Positions 46,634-57,200 of a stretch of 64,000 nucleotides of DNA are shown here, piece by piece (positions within the stretch are counted from its first letter, which is position 1; each line of letters opens with the position of its first letter). Below the pieces are notes generated by a model. It had not been told where the DNA came from. It worked only from the letters and a program-made list of their open reading frames with translations, and made no database searches. The position numbers were made by a program, and so were the translations under genes. The DNA is from Pollutimonas harenae (lineage in GTDB: Bacteria; Pseudomonadota; Gammaproteobacteria; Burkholderiales; Burkholderiaceae_B): positions 434,001 to 498,000 of the forward strand of contig NZ_SDQD01000002.1 in NCBI RefSeq assembly GCF_004153685.1, read 5' to 3'.

Positions 46634-46692
46634 GCGGTCGCCCTGAGGACGAAAAAATATCAACCGGGTGAATGAGGAAAAGTGTCAGCGAT

Positions 46693-46718
46693 TAAATCTA
46701 GGGTTAACCCTAGATTTA
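46693..46718. promoter_or_regulatory. Perfect 26-bp palindrome upstream of fnr
   Basis: Each half reads TAAATCTAGGGTT and its exact complement. It lies 60-85 bp before the fnr ATG, overlapping the region where the fnr promoter should be. Part of the half-site (TAGGGTTAA) recurs at 46782-46790. No U-tract follows on either strand, so an operator is more likely than a terminator. Confidence 0.7.
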
Positions 46719-46730
46719 GATTGTTGGCAG

Positions 46731-46744
46731 CTGATTTATATCAA
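46731..46744 (-). promoter_or_regulatory. Near-consensus FNR box upstream of fnr
   Basis: CTGATTTATATCAA (minus strand TTGATATAAATCAG) differs from TTGAT-N4-ATCAA by one base. It is centred 104 bp before the fnr ATG and 32 bp from the centre of the palindrome, suggesting autoregulation. Confidence 0.6.
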
Positions 46745-46846
46745 GTATACGGTAGCGCGCCGTAAATTGTTGAGTTACTCGTAGGGTTAATGCAAAAAAC
46801 GAGGTGTAAATGGGTGTTACTGCCTTTTGGGTTGTCTGGCTTCCTA

Positions 46847-47185
46847 TTATGCCTTAGACAAGAGTGCCAGCAGCTTGGCTCGCACTTGTGCCAGTTCGTT
46901 TGCACTGATACGGCCATGATGGCTGATTTTGGTATGTACCCAATCGATACTTTTGACTTGATCTGACAGCACGGCTATGGGCGGATCGGACTGAATCGGA
47001 ACTTCGAATGGGTAGCTTTTTATATCGCCCGTGATGGCGCAGCAGACCATAAGCCCGGTTTTCTTATTGTAAGCCGTCGGACTGAGCACGACGGCCGGCT
47101 TGTAGCCATTACTGGCGCTGTTGCCAGGAAGGTCGAAGTGCAAATGAATGATATCGCCGGTGTCGGGTGTATAACGCTTATTCAT
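46847..47185 (-). CDS. mazF: MazF/PemK-type mRNA interferase toxin
   Basis: A 112-residue endoribonuclease toxin of a type II toxin-antitoxin pair. Family features are the N-terminal YTPDTGDIIHLHFD, GYKPAVVLSPTAYNKKTGLMVCCAIT and VLSDQVKSIDW. It lies 26 bp downstream of its antitoxin in the same direction. The cleavage site cannot be predicted. Confidence 0.93.
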   Translation of the reverse strand: MNKRYTPDTGDIIHLHFDLPGNSASNGYKPAVVLSPTAYNKKTGLMVCCAITGDIKSYPFEVPIQSDPPIAVLSDQVKSIDWVHTKISHHGRISANELAQVRAKLLALLSKA

Positions 47186-47211
47186 GGCATGCTCCCTTGT
47201 ATTGACACGTG

Positions 47212-47442
47212 TTAGTCGCTGGCCGCACCAAAATCAATTTCGGGATGCAGGTTCTTGGGTTTGATGCCGCTCAATAGCTGCGCGAGCAGATATTCTTCGG
47301 AGCGTACAGGCTGGATGACTATCGTGCCGCGTTCGAGTCGTAAATCCACGATGTCGTCGGCGCTAAGCTTGAGCGATTTGAGCATGGAGGAGGGTAAACG
47401 GATTGCTGCGCTATTACCCCATTTTTTTATTACACCACGCAT
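47212..47442 (-). CDS. mazE: MazE-type antitoxin (AbrB fold)
   Basis: A 76-residue SpoVT/AbrB-fold antitoxin: KKWGNSAAIRLPSSMLKSLKLSADDIVDLRL forms the DNA-binding swapped-hairpin barrel. The acidic C-terminus (HPEIDFGAASD) is where such proteins bind MazF. Direct repeats TAGTGTAA at 47487-47494 and 47510-47517 upstream could be the autoregulatory operator. Confidence 0.92.
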   Translation of the reverse strand: MRGVIKKWGNSAAIRLPSSMLKSLKLSADDIVDLRLERGTIVIQPVRSEEYLLAQLLSGIKPKNLHPEIDFGAASD

Positions 47443-47486
47443 GGCTATCTCCTTATAGAACAGGTGGCCGGAAATCGATAAAACTG

Positions 47487-47517
47487 TAGTGTAAACGGTG
47501 TGTCGACGCTAGTGTAA
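47487..47517. promoter_or_regulatory. Direct repeats upstream of mazEF
   Basis: TAGTGTAA occurs at 47487-47494 and 47510-47517, 23 bp apart, in the divergent mazE-clpB gap. A MazE operator is plausible but unproven. Confidence 0.4.
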
Positions 47518-47529
47518 GTCCCTGTGACC

Positions 47530-47559
47530 CTTGAAATTTTTCATTTTGGCCACACATAT
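47530..47559 (+). promoter_or_regulatory. Heat-shock (sigma-32) promoter of clpB
   Basis: CTTGAAA (47530-47536, preceded by CC) matches the sigma-32 -35. After 15 bp, ACACATAT resembles the CCCCATNT -10. The predicted start near 47566 leaves a leader of about 39 nt. Confidence 0.65.
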
Positions 47560-47604
47560 TCACTATTCGGGCACGTGCCCTTCCTTTATTTCAGTGAAAA
47601 GATT

Positions 47605-50199
47605 ATGCGATTCGATAAACTCACAACGAAGTTTCAGCAGGCCATTGCCGATGCGCAAAGTCTGGCTGTAAAACACGACAATCAATACATAGAACCCCTC
47701 CACGTACTGTCTGCGTTGCTGGCCGACACCGACAGCGGTGCCGCCAGTCTGTTGGCACGGGCGGGTGCTGCGGTCAAGCGTCTGGCAACCGGGGTCGATG
47801 CCCTCATAGAAGGCTTGCCGCGAGTGCAGGGCGCCGAAGGCAATATACAAGTCAGTCGCGACCTGCAGTCTGTATTGGCGCGTACAGATAAAGAAGCGTC
47901 CAACCGTGGCGACGCCTATATCGCCAGCGAGCTGTTTCTTCTGGTGCTGGCCGACGACAAAGGCGAGGCCGGCCGTTTGATGCGTGAAGCAGGCTTGCAG
48001 CGCAAGGCCCTGGAAACCGCCATTGAGGCGGTGCGTGGCGGAGAATCCGTGTCCGACTCCGACGGTGAGTCGAATCGGGAGGCCCTGACCAAGTACACCA
48101 CCGACCTGACTGAGCGCGCCCGTTTGGGTAAGCTTGACCCGGTTATTGGGCGCGATGATGAAATTCGCCGCTCCATACAGATATTGCAGCGCCGCACCAA
48201 GAACAACCCGGTACTGATCGGTGAGCCGGGTGTGGGCAAGACCGCCATTGTGGAAGGGTTGGCGCAACGCATCGTGAACAATGAAGTGCCCGAAACCCTT
48301 AAGGGCAAGCGGGTATTGTCGCTGGATATGGCGGCCTTGCTGGCTGGTGCCAAGTATCGCGGTGAATTTGAAGAACGTCTTAAAGCTGTCCTGAAGGAAT
48401 TGTCACAGGACGATGGGCGCACCATTGTCTTCATCGACGAGCTGCACACCATGGTGGGTGCAGGCAAGGCCGAGGGCGCGATGGACGCCGGCAATATGCT
48501 CAAACCTGCGCTGTCCAGGGGTGAATTGCACTGCATAGGCGCCACGACGCTGGACGAATACCGCAAGTACATCGAGAAAGACGCCGCACTGGAGCGGCGC
48601 TTCCAGAAGGTGCTGATCAATGAGCCCGATGTTGAGTCGACCATTGCCATATTGCGTGGCCTGCAAGAACGCTATGAGTTGCACCACGGTGTGGCGATTA
48701 CCGACCCGGCCATTGTGGCCGCTGCCGAGCTGTCCAATCGTTACATTACCGACCGTTTCCTGCCTGACAAGGCCATCGACCTGATCGATGAGGCTGCTGC
48801 CCGCATACGCATGGAGATCGACTCCAAACCCGAAGTCATGGACAAGCTGGATCGCCGCATCATTCAACTGAAAATCGAGCGTGAGGCGGTCAACAAGGAC
48901 ACTGACGAGGGATCACAGCGCAGGCTCAAGGCCATCGAAGATGAATTGGTCAAATTGCAGCGTGAGTACAACGACTACGAAGAGGTGTGGAAGTCGGAAA
49001 AGGCCGCAGTACAGGGTTCACAGGTCATCAAAGAGGAAATCGAACGGGTTCGTGCCGAGATGGCCGAGCTGCAACGTAAAGGCCAGTTCGATAAGCTTGC
49101 CGAACTGCAGTATGGCAAGCTCCCCGAACTGGAAAGCCGCTTGCAGTCGGCTGAAGCCAGCCAGCAGAAGGATGACGACGCGGAGCGTCCGCGTTTGTTG
49201 CGAACGCAAGTAGGTGCGGAAGAGATTGCCGAGGTCGTGTCGCGCGCCACCGGTATACCCGTGGCCAAGATGATGCAGGGTGAGCGTGACAAGCTGCTGA
49301 AAATGGAAGATTTCCTGCATCAGCGTGTTGTAGGCCAGAACGAGGCGGTTACTTTGGTGTCCGATGCCATACGTCGCTCGCGGGCGGGTTTGTCCGATCC
49401 ATCACGGCCCTATGGCTCTTTCCTGTTCCTGGGGCCTACCGGGGTGGGCAAGACCGAGCTGACCAAAGCCTTGGCGAATTTTCTGTTTGACTCCGAAGAG
49501 CACATGATACGCATAGACATGAGCGAGTTCATGGAGAAGCATTCGGTCGCACGACTGATAGGTGCGCCTCCGGGCTATGTGGGCTATGAAGAGGGCGGTT
49601 ACCTGACCGAGGCGGTCAGGCGCAAGCCCTATAGCGTGGTGTTGTTGGACGAAATCGAGAAGGCCCACCCTGATGTCTTCAACGTATTGTTGCAGGTGCT
49701 GGATGATGGCCGGCTGACCGATGGCCAGGGCCGTACAGTAGATTTTCGCAATACGGTGATCATCATGACGTCCAATCTGGGTTCGCAGCATATCCAGAGT
49801 ATGGCTGGGCAGCCCTACGAGGTTGTGAAAGAAGTTATTTGGGATGAGCTCAAGCAGTCTTTCCGGCCTGAGTTTCTGAACCGGATAGACGAAGTTGTGG
49901 TGTTCCATGGCCTGGAAGCAAAACATATTGAGTCCATCGCCCGGATTCAATTGCAACGTCTGGGGCAACGCATGGCCGAGAAGGAGATGCGGCTTGAGGT
50001 CTCAGATGCAGCACTGGCGCAGCTGGCCCGTACTGGCTTCGATCCGGTCTTTGGTGCGCGTCCCCTGAAAAGGGCCATCCAGCAGCACATTGAGAACCCG
50101 ATTGCCCGCCTGATTCTGGAAGGCAAGTTCGGGCCTAAGGATGTGGTGCCGGTGGATTGGCACGATGACGAGTTCGTGTTCGAGCGGACTTTGCAGTAA
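47605..50199 (+). CDS. clpB: ATP-dependent disaggregase ClpB
   Basis: Hexameric Hsp100 chaperone that extracts proteins from aggregates together with DnaK. The 864-residue product has the N-domain (residues 1-145) and the first AAA+ domain with Walker A GEPGVGKT near 206. The coiled-coil M-domain is around 410-520. The second AAA+ domain has GPTGVGKT near 605, and the C-domain follows. The start [13 protein letters not shown] at 47605 is the family start; the frame is open upstream. Confidence 0.98.
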   Translation: MRFDKLTTKFQQAIADAQSLAVKHDNQYIEPLHVLSALLADTDSGAASLLARAGAAVKRLATGVDALIEGLPRVQGAEGNIQVSRDLQSVLARTDKEASNRGDAYIASELFLLVLADDKGEAGRLMREAGLQRKALETAIEAVRGGESVSDSDGESNREALTKYTTDLTERARLGKLDPVIGRDDEIRRSIQILQRRTKNNPVLIGEPGVGKTAIVEGLAQRIVNNEVPETLKGKRVLSLDMAALLAGAKYRGEFEERLKAVLKELSQDDGRTIVFIDELHTMVGAGKAEGAMDAGNMLKPALSRGELHCIGATTLDEYRKYIEKDAALERRFQKVLINEPDVESTIAILRGLQERYELHHGVAITDPAIVAAAELSNRYITDRFLPDKAIDLIDEAAARIRMEIDSKPEVMDKLDRRIIQLKIEREAVNKDTDEGSQRRLKAIEDELVKLQREYNDYEEVWKSEKAAVQGSQVIKEEIERVRAEMAELQRKGQFDKLAELQYGKLPELESRLQSAEASQQKDDDAERPRLLRTQVGAEEIAEVVSRATGIPVAKMMQGERDKLLKMEDFLHQRVVGQNEAVTLVSDAIRRSRAGLSDPSRPYGSFLFLGPTGVGKTELTKALANFLFDSEEHMIRIDMSEFMEKHSVARLIGAPPGYVGYEEGGYLTEAVRRKPYSVVLLDEIEKAHPDVFNVLLQVLDDGRLTDGQGRTVDFRNTVIIMTSNLGSQHIQSMAGQPYEVVKEVIWDELKQSFRPEFLNRIDEVVVFHGLEAKHIESIARIQLQRLGQRMAEKEMRLEVSDAALAQLARTGFDPVFGARPLKRAIQQHIENPIARLILEGKFGPKDVVPVDWHDDEFVFERTLQ

Positions 50200-50270
50200 G
50201 CCGCATATTTGGCCGGTCTCTGCTTATGCAGGGCCGGCCGAATTGTTTGGTCCGGGTTAAAAAGCTTGCC
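50200..50270. other. clpB 3' region before the inverted repeat
   Basis: A short GC-rich stretch with the dyad GGCCGG / CCGGCC around 50212-50240 but no T-tract. It may help end the clpB transcript. No gene is seen. Confidence 0.3.
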
Positions 50271-50537
50271 TGAATCAGGCTGAACCCTGTTATCTGGTGC
50301 ACTTAGCCTGTTGCCGGGGTGTAGGGCGGTGCAGGCACGGCGTGCTTTTTTCCGCGTCTACGTCGTCCAGCCGGGCGTCGGGCGAACTCACTCGCTACGC
50401 TCGCTCAAACAGCGCCCGACGACTTCCCCCAGCCTCCCTTCCGTAGCACGCGGCGCACGCCTGAACGCCAGCCCCACCCTACACCCCGGCAACAGGCTTC
50501 TTAAGCTGCAGTGAATAACAGGGCTCAGCCTGATTCA
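50271..50537. repeat. Nested inverted-repeat element between clpB and queH
   Basis: Three concentric arm pairs are present. The outer arms are 50271-50293 with 50515-50537 (23 bp, one mismatch). The middle arms are 50305-50326 with 50477-50498 (22 bp, perfect, GCCTGTTGCCGGGG...). The inner arms are 50376-50384 with 50413-50421 (CGTCGGGCG). Arm spacers differ in length (11 and 16 nt). The element has no credible coding frame and looks like a repeat-family insertion (MITE- or REP-like) or a large cruciform. Confidence 0.7.
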
Positions 50538-50583
50538 TGCCGACAGCCATGTACAGCGTGGTAGTGACTGGAGAGTCATGTAA

Positions 50584-50608
50584 AAAGCCGCCCAATTGGG
50601 GCGGCTTT
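50584..50608 (-). terminator. Terminator of queH
   Basis: AAAGCCGCCC pairs with GGGCGGCTTT around AATT. On the minus strand it is followed by further T residues, directly after the queH stop. Confidence 0.85.
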
Positions 50609-50615
50609 CGTTCGA

Positions 50616-51296
50616 TCAGCTCTTGGGAGGAGGATTCAGCGTGAGTTCGTCCTTTCCGTAGAACTTGATGCCGATCTTGATCCGCTCCCGGCCTTGCTCG
50701 CGTCGGTGGCGGTTGGTGTCACGCAGTGAATACACGCAGCCGCAGTACTCCTGCTGGTAGAACTCTTCGCGCTTGCTGATTTCTATCATGCGGGCCGATC
50801 CGCCGCCTTTGCGCCAGTTGTACGTCCAGTAGAGCATTCCGGGATAACGGGCAGCAGCACGTTCGCCACAGCCGTTGATCTGGTTCATGTCTTTCCAGCG
50901 TGAAATACCCAGCGAGCTGCTGATCGTATCGTAGCCGTGTTCGTGAGCGTACAGGGCGGTGCGTTCGAAACGCATATCGAAACATACCGTGCAGCGATGG
51001 CCCCGCTCGGGCTCGTTTTCGAGGCCCTTGACGCGTTCAAACCAATTGTCGCGATCGTAATCGGCGTCGATGAACTCAATGCCGTTTTGCTCGGCAAACC
51101 GGATGTTTTCATTCTTGCGAATCTCGTACTCGCGATCGGGGTGAATATTGGGGTTGTAAAAATAAATGGCGTAATCAATACCCGATGCCGTGATGGCTTC
51201 CATGACTTCGCCGGAACAGGGCGCGCAGCAGGAGTGCAGCAGCACCTTTTTTCGGTTATCGGGCAGAACGAGTTTGGGGCGTTGAACAGTGGTCAT
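50616..51296 (-). CDS. queH: Epoxyqueuosine reductase QueH
   Basis: Catalyses the last step of queuosine synthesis in tRNA, as a non-homologous alternative to QueG. The 226-residue DUF208 protein has paired cysteines in [24 protein letters not shown] and [11 protein letters not shown], which bind an iron-sulfur cluster and an adjacent metal in Que[20 protein letters not shown] is also typical. queF, an earlier step, is encoded at 36639-37463. Confidence 0.94.
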   Translation of the reverse strand: MTTVQRPKLVLPDNRKKVLLHSCCAPCSGEVMEAITASGIDYAIYFYNPNIHPDREYEIRKNENIRFAEQNGIEFIDADYDRDNWFERVKGLENEPERGHRCTVCFDMRFERTALYAHEHGYDTISSSLGISRWKDMNQINGCGERAAARYPGMLYWTYNWRKGGGSARMIEISKREEFYQQEYCGCVYSLRDTNRHRREQGRERIKIGIKFYGKDELTLNPPPKS

Positions 51297-51356
51297 GGCA
51301 GAAAGGCGCTGTCAAGATGACTAGCGCCTAGTGTACTAGTCGTAGATAAAGCTATT

Positions 51357-54131
51357 TTAGTCTGCTATGACGGTATTCCAAAGTGCCTGTACAGTCTTGC
51401 GTTCTGCAACCAGCTGTTCGCTGGGTACGCGAGCCTTCTCGGCACCCTGCAGACGCAGGGCATGCTGGCGTTTTCTGAACGTCCGGTAGGCATCTCCGGA
51501 CTTCGATGCCAGATCGGCTGGAATCAAGCCCGATTCGGCAGCCAGACGCAATAATGTGATGTTGCCCAGATTGTCCAGCAGGGCCGGATGCTGTCGGCCA
51601 AAGCACAATACCAGGTATTGGGTGACAAACTCGACGTCTACCATGCCGCCCCGGTCGTGCTTCAGGTCGAAATCCGGCGTGCGGTTGGGATGGCCGGCGC
51701 TGATTTTCTGGCGCATATTACGCACTTCATTCTTGAAAGCCTGACTGTCGCGCGGCAGAAGAAGCACTTGCTGGCGGATATCTTCGAAACGCTGGCCGAT
51801 TTCGGGGTCTCCTGCTGCAAAACGCGCCCGTGTGATGGCTTGATGTTCCCAGGCCCAGGCATGCTGGGTTTGATACTGGGAAAAGGCTTCGACCGAGACG
51901 GCCAGCAGGCCGGCGTCGCCGTCGGGACGCAACCTCAGGTCGATTTCGTACAGCCGCCCTGAAGAGGTCATGGTGGACAGCCACGAGGCCATCCGCCGTC
52001 CGAGCTTGGCATAGAGTTCGCTGGCCTCGTCGGTGGGGTCATCGTAAAGGAATACCAAGTCGAGGTCGGAGGCATAGCCTAATTCTTTGCCACCGAGCCG
52101 GCCGTAAGCAATGATGGCGAATCGAGGCGGAGCAAGGTTGCTGCGCTCGCCACGTGGTTGAACCAAAGGCCATACGCGATGGATGGTTTCAGTCAGCATC
52201 ATGTCGGCCAGCGCCGAGAGACGATCGCCTAATTGCTCGACAGTCAGCACGCCTTCCAGATCCTGGGCCAGCAACTGAAAGGTGACCTGATGCTGGGTGT
52301 CGCGCATGAGGTTCATTTGCTGTTCGACGTCGGGCTGCCCATCTGTCAGTACGCAGGCGTCCAGGTCGTCGCGCAATTGCTGCGCCAGTTGCTCAAAGTC
52401 GGGCGGTGCCAGCAGCGAATGCCATTCGATCAGGCTATCAAGCAAAAGGGGGTAGCGGCTCAGGAACTCAGAGGCCCACGGGCTGGCACTGATGATACGC
52501 GTGACACGTGCCAGCGTTTCGGGGTATTCGGCCAGCAAGGCCAGATAGGCACTGCGCTGGGCAATATGTTCGACCAATGCCAGCAGCCTGACTGCCGTTG
52601 TTTCGGGCGTTTCGGTTTGGGCCGCCATGTTGACGATGGCAGGCAGCAGGGCTTCCACACGCTTGCGGCTGGTACCCGACAAGCTTCGAATACGATGACT
52701 GTCCAGGAAGGCTTCGACTCGTTTTGAGACGGCCTGTGCCTGCTCGCCTACGCGTTGCTGGATGTGATCGTTCAGGTCGGCGCAAGGCGTATCGGCCTGC
52801 GGTGATGGCGTATCATCGTCGCTATCATCATTACCCATGCCAGCGATTCTGAATGCATTGCGGAATGTCTGGGATACAAAGGCGCGTAGCGAGGTTAATT
52901 GCGCGTCAAAATCGGCTTGTGCCATGCCCATTGCTTGCGCCAGGTCGGCGCATATTTTGGGGTCGCGCGGCAGCAGATGAGTTTGCTCATCTTCGCGATA
53001 TTGCAGCATATGTTCGACACGCCGCAGAAAACAATAGGCCGATGCCAGCTGCTCGGCGACATCGGTGGCAATCAGGCCAGCCTTGTCTTGCTTGTGCAAG
53101 GCCGAGAGCAGCCCGCGTTGCTGCAGTGAAGGCATGCGTCCGCCGCGTATGAGCTGGCTCAGCTGTACAACGAACTCTATTTCGCGTATGCCACCGTCCC
53201 CGAGCTTGATGTTGTGCACGGTGTCTATGCCAGTACGAGCGAGCGCGCGCTTTTGCCAGTCCAGGCGTATGCGCTCGCGCAGGCCGCGCAAGGCCGCCAG
53301 TGCGTCGAAATCAAAATATTTACGGTATACGAATGGAATACGCAAGGATTCCAGCTGCTCAATTTGGCTACGAGGATCGCTGCCTGCAAAAGCCTGGCAA
53401 CGTATGACTCGGCCTTTAAGCCAGGCGTAGCGTTCCCATTCGCGCCCCTGGGTGACCAGATAGTTTTCAAGGGCGTCGAGGCTCCAGGCTAATGGGCCTG
53501 AGTCTCCATCGGGGCGCAAGCGCAGGTCTGTACGGAATACGTGACCGTCGGCGTCGATTTCTGACAGTACAGGCATCATGCGCTGTGTGACCCGGCCATA
53601 GAATTCGTGGTGACTGATCTTGCGGCGCCCATCCGTTTCGCCTTCTTCGCCATAAATCATGATCAAGTCGATATCGGACGATACATTCAGTTCCTTGCCG
53701 CCCAGCTTACCCATTCCTACAATCAGCAGCTCTTGCGGCTTGCCGGTATTGGGATCGATCGGTATGCCGTGCAGCTCGGCCAGGCTGGTGGCGACACTTT
53801 TGTACGCCTCGGTTACGGCAAGGTCGGCCAGCACCGACATGGCGCCGACTACTTCCTGGACCGATGCGGTCTGATTCAGGTCGCGTACCATTGCTGTAAA
53901 AAATACGCGTTCACGTAACTGGCGCAATACGCGCCGGATGTCTGTCACTGGCAGCGCACGGTCGGTGTCGTCGCCTTTCAGGTCGTAAAACCATTGGAGG
54001 ATAGTTTTACGATTCAGGGCCTGACCGGCCGCATTGATCAACCATTGTTCAAATGCGGTGTTGGCCATCAGTTTGCGGCGAAGTGATCCTGACCATTGCA
54101 GGGCGGGCGCTAATATAATGGCTTCAGACAT
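51357..54131 (-). CDS. glnE: Glutamine synthetase adenylyltransferase/adenylyl-removing enzyme
   Basis: Bifunctional 924-residue enzyme that adenylylates and deadenylylates glutamine synthetase in response to nitrogen signals through PII. The two nucleotidyltransferase domains are visible: [21 protein letters not shown] (N-terminal half, deadenylylation) and [22 protein letters not shown] (C-terminal half, adenylylation). PII-responsive helical linkers lie between. The ATG at 54131 ([11 protein letters not shown]) is preferred over starts further upstream. Divergent from yhdP. Confidence 0.96.
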   Translation of the reverse strand: MSEAIILAPALQWSGSLRRKLMANTAFEQWLINAAGQALNRKTILQWFYDLKGDDTDRALPVTDIRRVLRQLRERVFFTAMVRDLNQTASVQEVVGAMSVLADLAVTEAYKSVATSLAELHGIPIDPNTGKPQELLIVGMGKLGGKELNVSSDIDLIMIYGEEGETDGRRKISHHEFYGRVTQRMMPVLSEIDADGHVFRTDLRLRPDGDSGPLAWSLDALENYLVTQGREWERYAWLKGRVIRCQAFAGSDPRSQIEQLESLRIPFVYRKYFDFDALAALRGLRERIRLDWQKRALARTGIDTVHNIKLGDGGIREIEFVVQLSQLIRGGRMPSLQQRGLLSALHKQDKAGLIATDVAEQLASAYCFLRRVEHMLQYREDEQTHLLPRDPKICADLAQAMGMAQADFDAQLTSLRAFVSQTFRNAFRIAGMGNDDSDDDTPSPQADTPCADLNDHIQQRVGEQAQAVSKRVEAFLDSHRIRSLSGTSRKRVEALLPAIVNMAAQTETPETTAVRLLALVEHIAQRSAYLALLAEYPETLARVTRIISASPWASEFLSRYPLLLDSLIEWHSLLAPPDFEQLAQQLRDDLDACVLTDGQPDVEQQMNLMRDTQHQVTFQLLAQDLEGVLTVEQLGDRLSALADMMLTETIHRVWPLVQPRGERSNLAPPRFAIIAYGRLGGKELGYASDLDLVFLYDDPTDEASELYAKLGRRMASWLSTMTSSGRLYEIDLRLRPDGDAGLLAVSVEAFSQYQTQHAWAWEHQAITRARFAAGDPEIGQRFEDIRQQVLLLPRDSQAFKNEVRNMRQKISAGHPNRTPDFDLKHDRGGMVDVEFVTQYLVLCFGRQHPALLDNLGNITLLRLAAESGLIPADLASKSGDAYRTFRKRQHALRLQGAEKARVPSEQLVAERKTVQALWNTVIAD

Positions 54132-54234
54132 AAGGCATGCAAAAATAGGAAAAAAGCGGAAAACAGCTGCAGCTTGACCGCCAAACAGCTCCAATCCCAC
54201 GATACCGTAAATATTACAGGCCCTGGCTCAATCT

Positions 54235-57200
54235 GTGCTTCAATTTTCTACTCTCATTTTCAAGCTGGTCGGAAAAATAGCGCTGATTGCGTACTTTGTC
54301 CTGGGCCTGCTGTTTCTGGGGGCGCGCTATTGGGTGTTCCCCAACATCAACGAATGGCGGCCGCAGATCGAAAGGCATTTGTCCGTAGCCCTCAATAGTG
54401 ATGTCAGTCTGGGCGCCATTGCCGTCGATTGGAAGGGGCCTAATCCCAAGCTTCAGGCGCTGGATGTCAAGCTTCAGGATGAGCAAGGGCGCAGCTTGTT
54501 GGCGGTTCCTGAAATCCAGGCAACGATCAGCTGGCGCAGTCTCCTTGGCGGCGATCTGCAACTGGTTATGCTCGAAGCCAGTGGGCTAGACCTGACTCTG
54601 CGTAGAGGCCTCGATGACCAGGTCTGGGTCATGGGCCGCTCTTTCAGCCTGGGTGGGCCCAGGCCTTCGTCGGAAGATACCGGAACAGCCGCCGACTGGC
54701 TGCTCGGGCAACGCGATATCATGTTGCGCTCAGCCACATTGCGCTGGATAGACGAGACACGGAACGCACCGCCTCTGGTGCTCAAACGTGTCGCGTTGCG
54801 TTTGAGCAACCGCCATGACGATCACCGATTCATGTTGCAGGCTGATATACCTGAAGCTCTGGGAAAAACACTGGATTTGCGGGGAGAATTCCTGCATACC
54901 CCCACCAATGAATCCGAGCCCTTGGACCTGAACGAGGGCAGGGGGCAGCTATACGCGCATGTCGAGAACATGCAGCCTTTGGGCTGGGCGCCGTGGATCG
55001 ATATGCCTCGCAGTCTGAAATCAGGGCGGTTATCAGTGCGTAGCTGGCTCAAGTTCCAGTCCGGCGACATAGAGTCGTTGACCTCGGACGTGACCGTCAT
55101 GGATGGGTACTGGGAGTCGACACGCTATGGGGTCAAGGCGCAGGCCGTGCGATTGTTCATGTCTGGGCCATGGCGCGATTACACACGGCTGCTGAATCAG
55201 TATGACGCTGCGCCCCAAAGCCCTGCCAAAGAGGGGGCTACGCTCCAGGGGGTGGCGTACCGCTTGCTGGCGCAAAAACTGGAAATACAGGCACCTAATA
55301 CCTTTGAGCGAGCCATAAGGCTCGAGCACCTGGTGTCACGCGGCGCTGTGCAGCGCCCTGATACTGGTTGGCGCGTGGATGCGTCTCAGTTGGACCTGTC
55401 CGGCCCCGATATGGCAGCCAGACTGCAAGGTCACTGGCGGCAGCATGGTGTCGATACAAGCGGCTTTATCGATCTGCAGGGCAGCATAACGCGGCTCGCC
55501 ATCCCGGCCATAAAGCATTATCTGCCCGCCAGCGTCAATCCGGATGCGCGAGAATGGATGGAGCGCGGCCTGCTGGCTGGACAGGTCAACGATGCCAGCC
55601 TTGTTTTGCGGGGAGATCTTGACGACTTCCCCTTTAACGATACGGCTGATGAAGGCGTTTTCAACATAGCTGGCCAGTATTCAGGTGCCATTATTGACTA
55701 TCTGCCGGCCAATAAGAAATCGCCAGGTTGGCCGCGCCTGGTTGATATGCAGGGCAAGGTGTCACTGGATCGCGCAGACTTGCGTCTATCGGCCGATCAG
55801 GCTGTCATGTGGCCAACGCCGCAGCAGTCGATACAGCTGCATGATGTTCAGGCACGGATACCCAATCTGGAAAAGAATTCCGTACTCAGCATCACAGGCC
55901 AGACCCAGGCTGACGGCAACACTTATCTTGCCTTGATGACGCATACTCCATTGGGCGGCATGCTGGACGAGCAATTCAACGAGACACGCGCAACAGGTGT
56001 GTGGTCAGTACCGCTGGCCCTGACGATCCCGTTGATGCATAGTCGCGACACTACGGTAAAGGGTGCCATTCATTTTTCTGAAGGGGATTTGCGCCTGACA
56101 CCTGAAATGCCTGTTTTCAGCAAGGTGACGGGCACGCTGGAGTTTAGCGATACTGGTTTCAGCACGTCGGACCTTAAAAGCGAATTCCTCGGTGGGCCCG
56201 TAGCCATAAGTGGAGGAGTGGGTGGAGCGCTCAAGGGTTTGCGGCTTCAGGGCACGGCGCAGGCAAGTGCGATACGCGAATATACTGGCCTGGAAGGCTT
56301 GAAGCGATTGACGGGGCATATGGTCTATCGGGCAGGCCTGCACCAGGGTAAAGGTAAAGACAGGGCTTTCGTGCTTGATATCGAGTCAGATCTGGTCGGC
56401 CTGGCCATGGATTTTCCGCCACCCCTTAAGAAGACTACCAGCAAACGCTTGCCTCTGCGGATCAGCTGGCAGCGTCATGGTGATGGCAAGAGCATGGCCC
56501 TGGGTCTTGCGTTGGGTACAGAACTGCAGGCAAAGTTGCTGCATCGCGATAATGCAAGAGACGGTGCTTACTTTCATGCGGCTGCACTAGGGGTGAACAA
56601 GAAAGCTGTACTGCCCAAGTCTGGCTTTGCGCTCGATCTGAGCTATCCCGTCGTCGACATAGACGCCTGGACCGATCTCGTCAATGAGTTTTCCAATACC
56701 CTGCCAGGCGCCGACAAAGCGCGTAGTCAGCCCTTACTGCCCGCCATTCAAACCTTGCGGCTGCAGGCCGACAAGGTACTGGTCAAGGGCGTTATGCTGG
56801 ATACATTCACCTTTGCGGCGCACCGCCCGGAGCCACAGCAGTGGCGCGCCGATATCAGTTCGTCTCAAACAGCCGGAACCTTGTTCTGGCACGAAGCCAA
56901 CGGCCGCGTGGCGGGACGCATCGATGCCAATTTTGACCGCTTGTCTTTAGGGAGCGAACAAGAGGGTGAGTCATCTCATCAGTCAGCAGACGAATTTCAA
57001 ATCGATGACGAGCTGGATATTCCGGGGGTCAATCTACATGTCAGGAAATTCCGTCTGTATGGGCGCGATGTCGGAGAACTGTCTTTGGTGGGGGTCAATC
57101 AGGCTCGCGGCGACTTATGGAAACTCGAAAGCTTGAGACTCAAGAGTCCATCAGCCGAGTTATCGGGGTCTGGCCTCTGGCGCCTGCAGGGACCCAACCG

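Noticed and set aside
50311-50514. A 67-codon frame inside the nested inverted repeat
   Set aside because: It is explained by the GC-rich repeat. There is no ribosome-binding site and the composition is Arg/Pro/Ser-rich.
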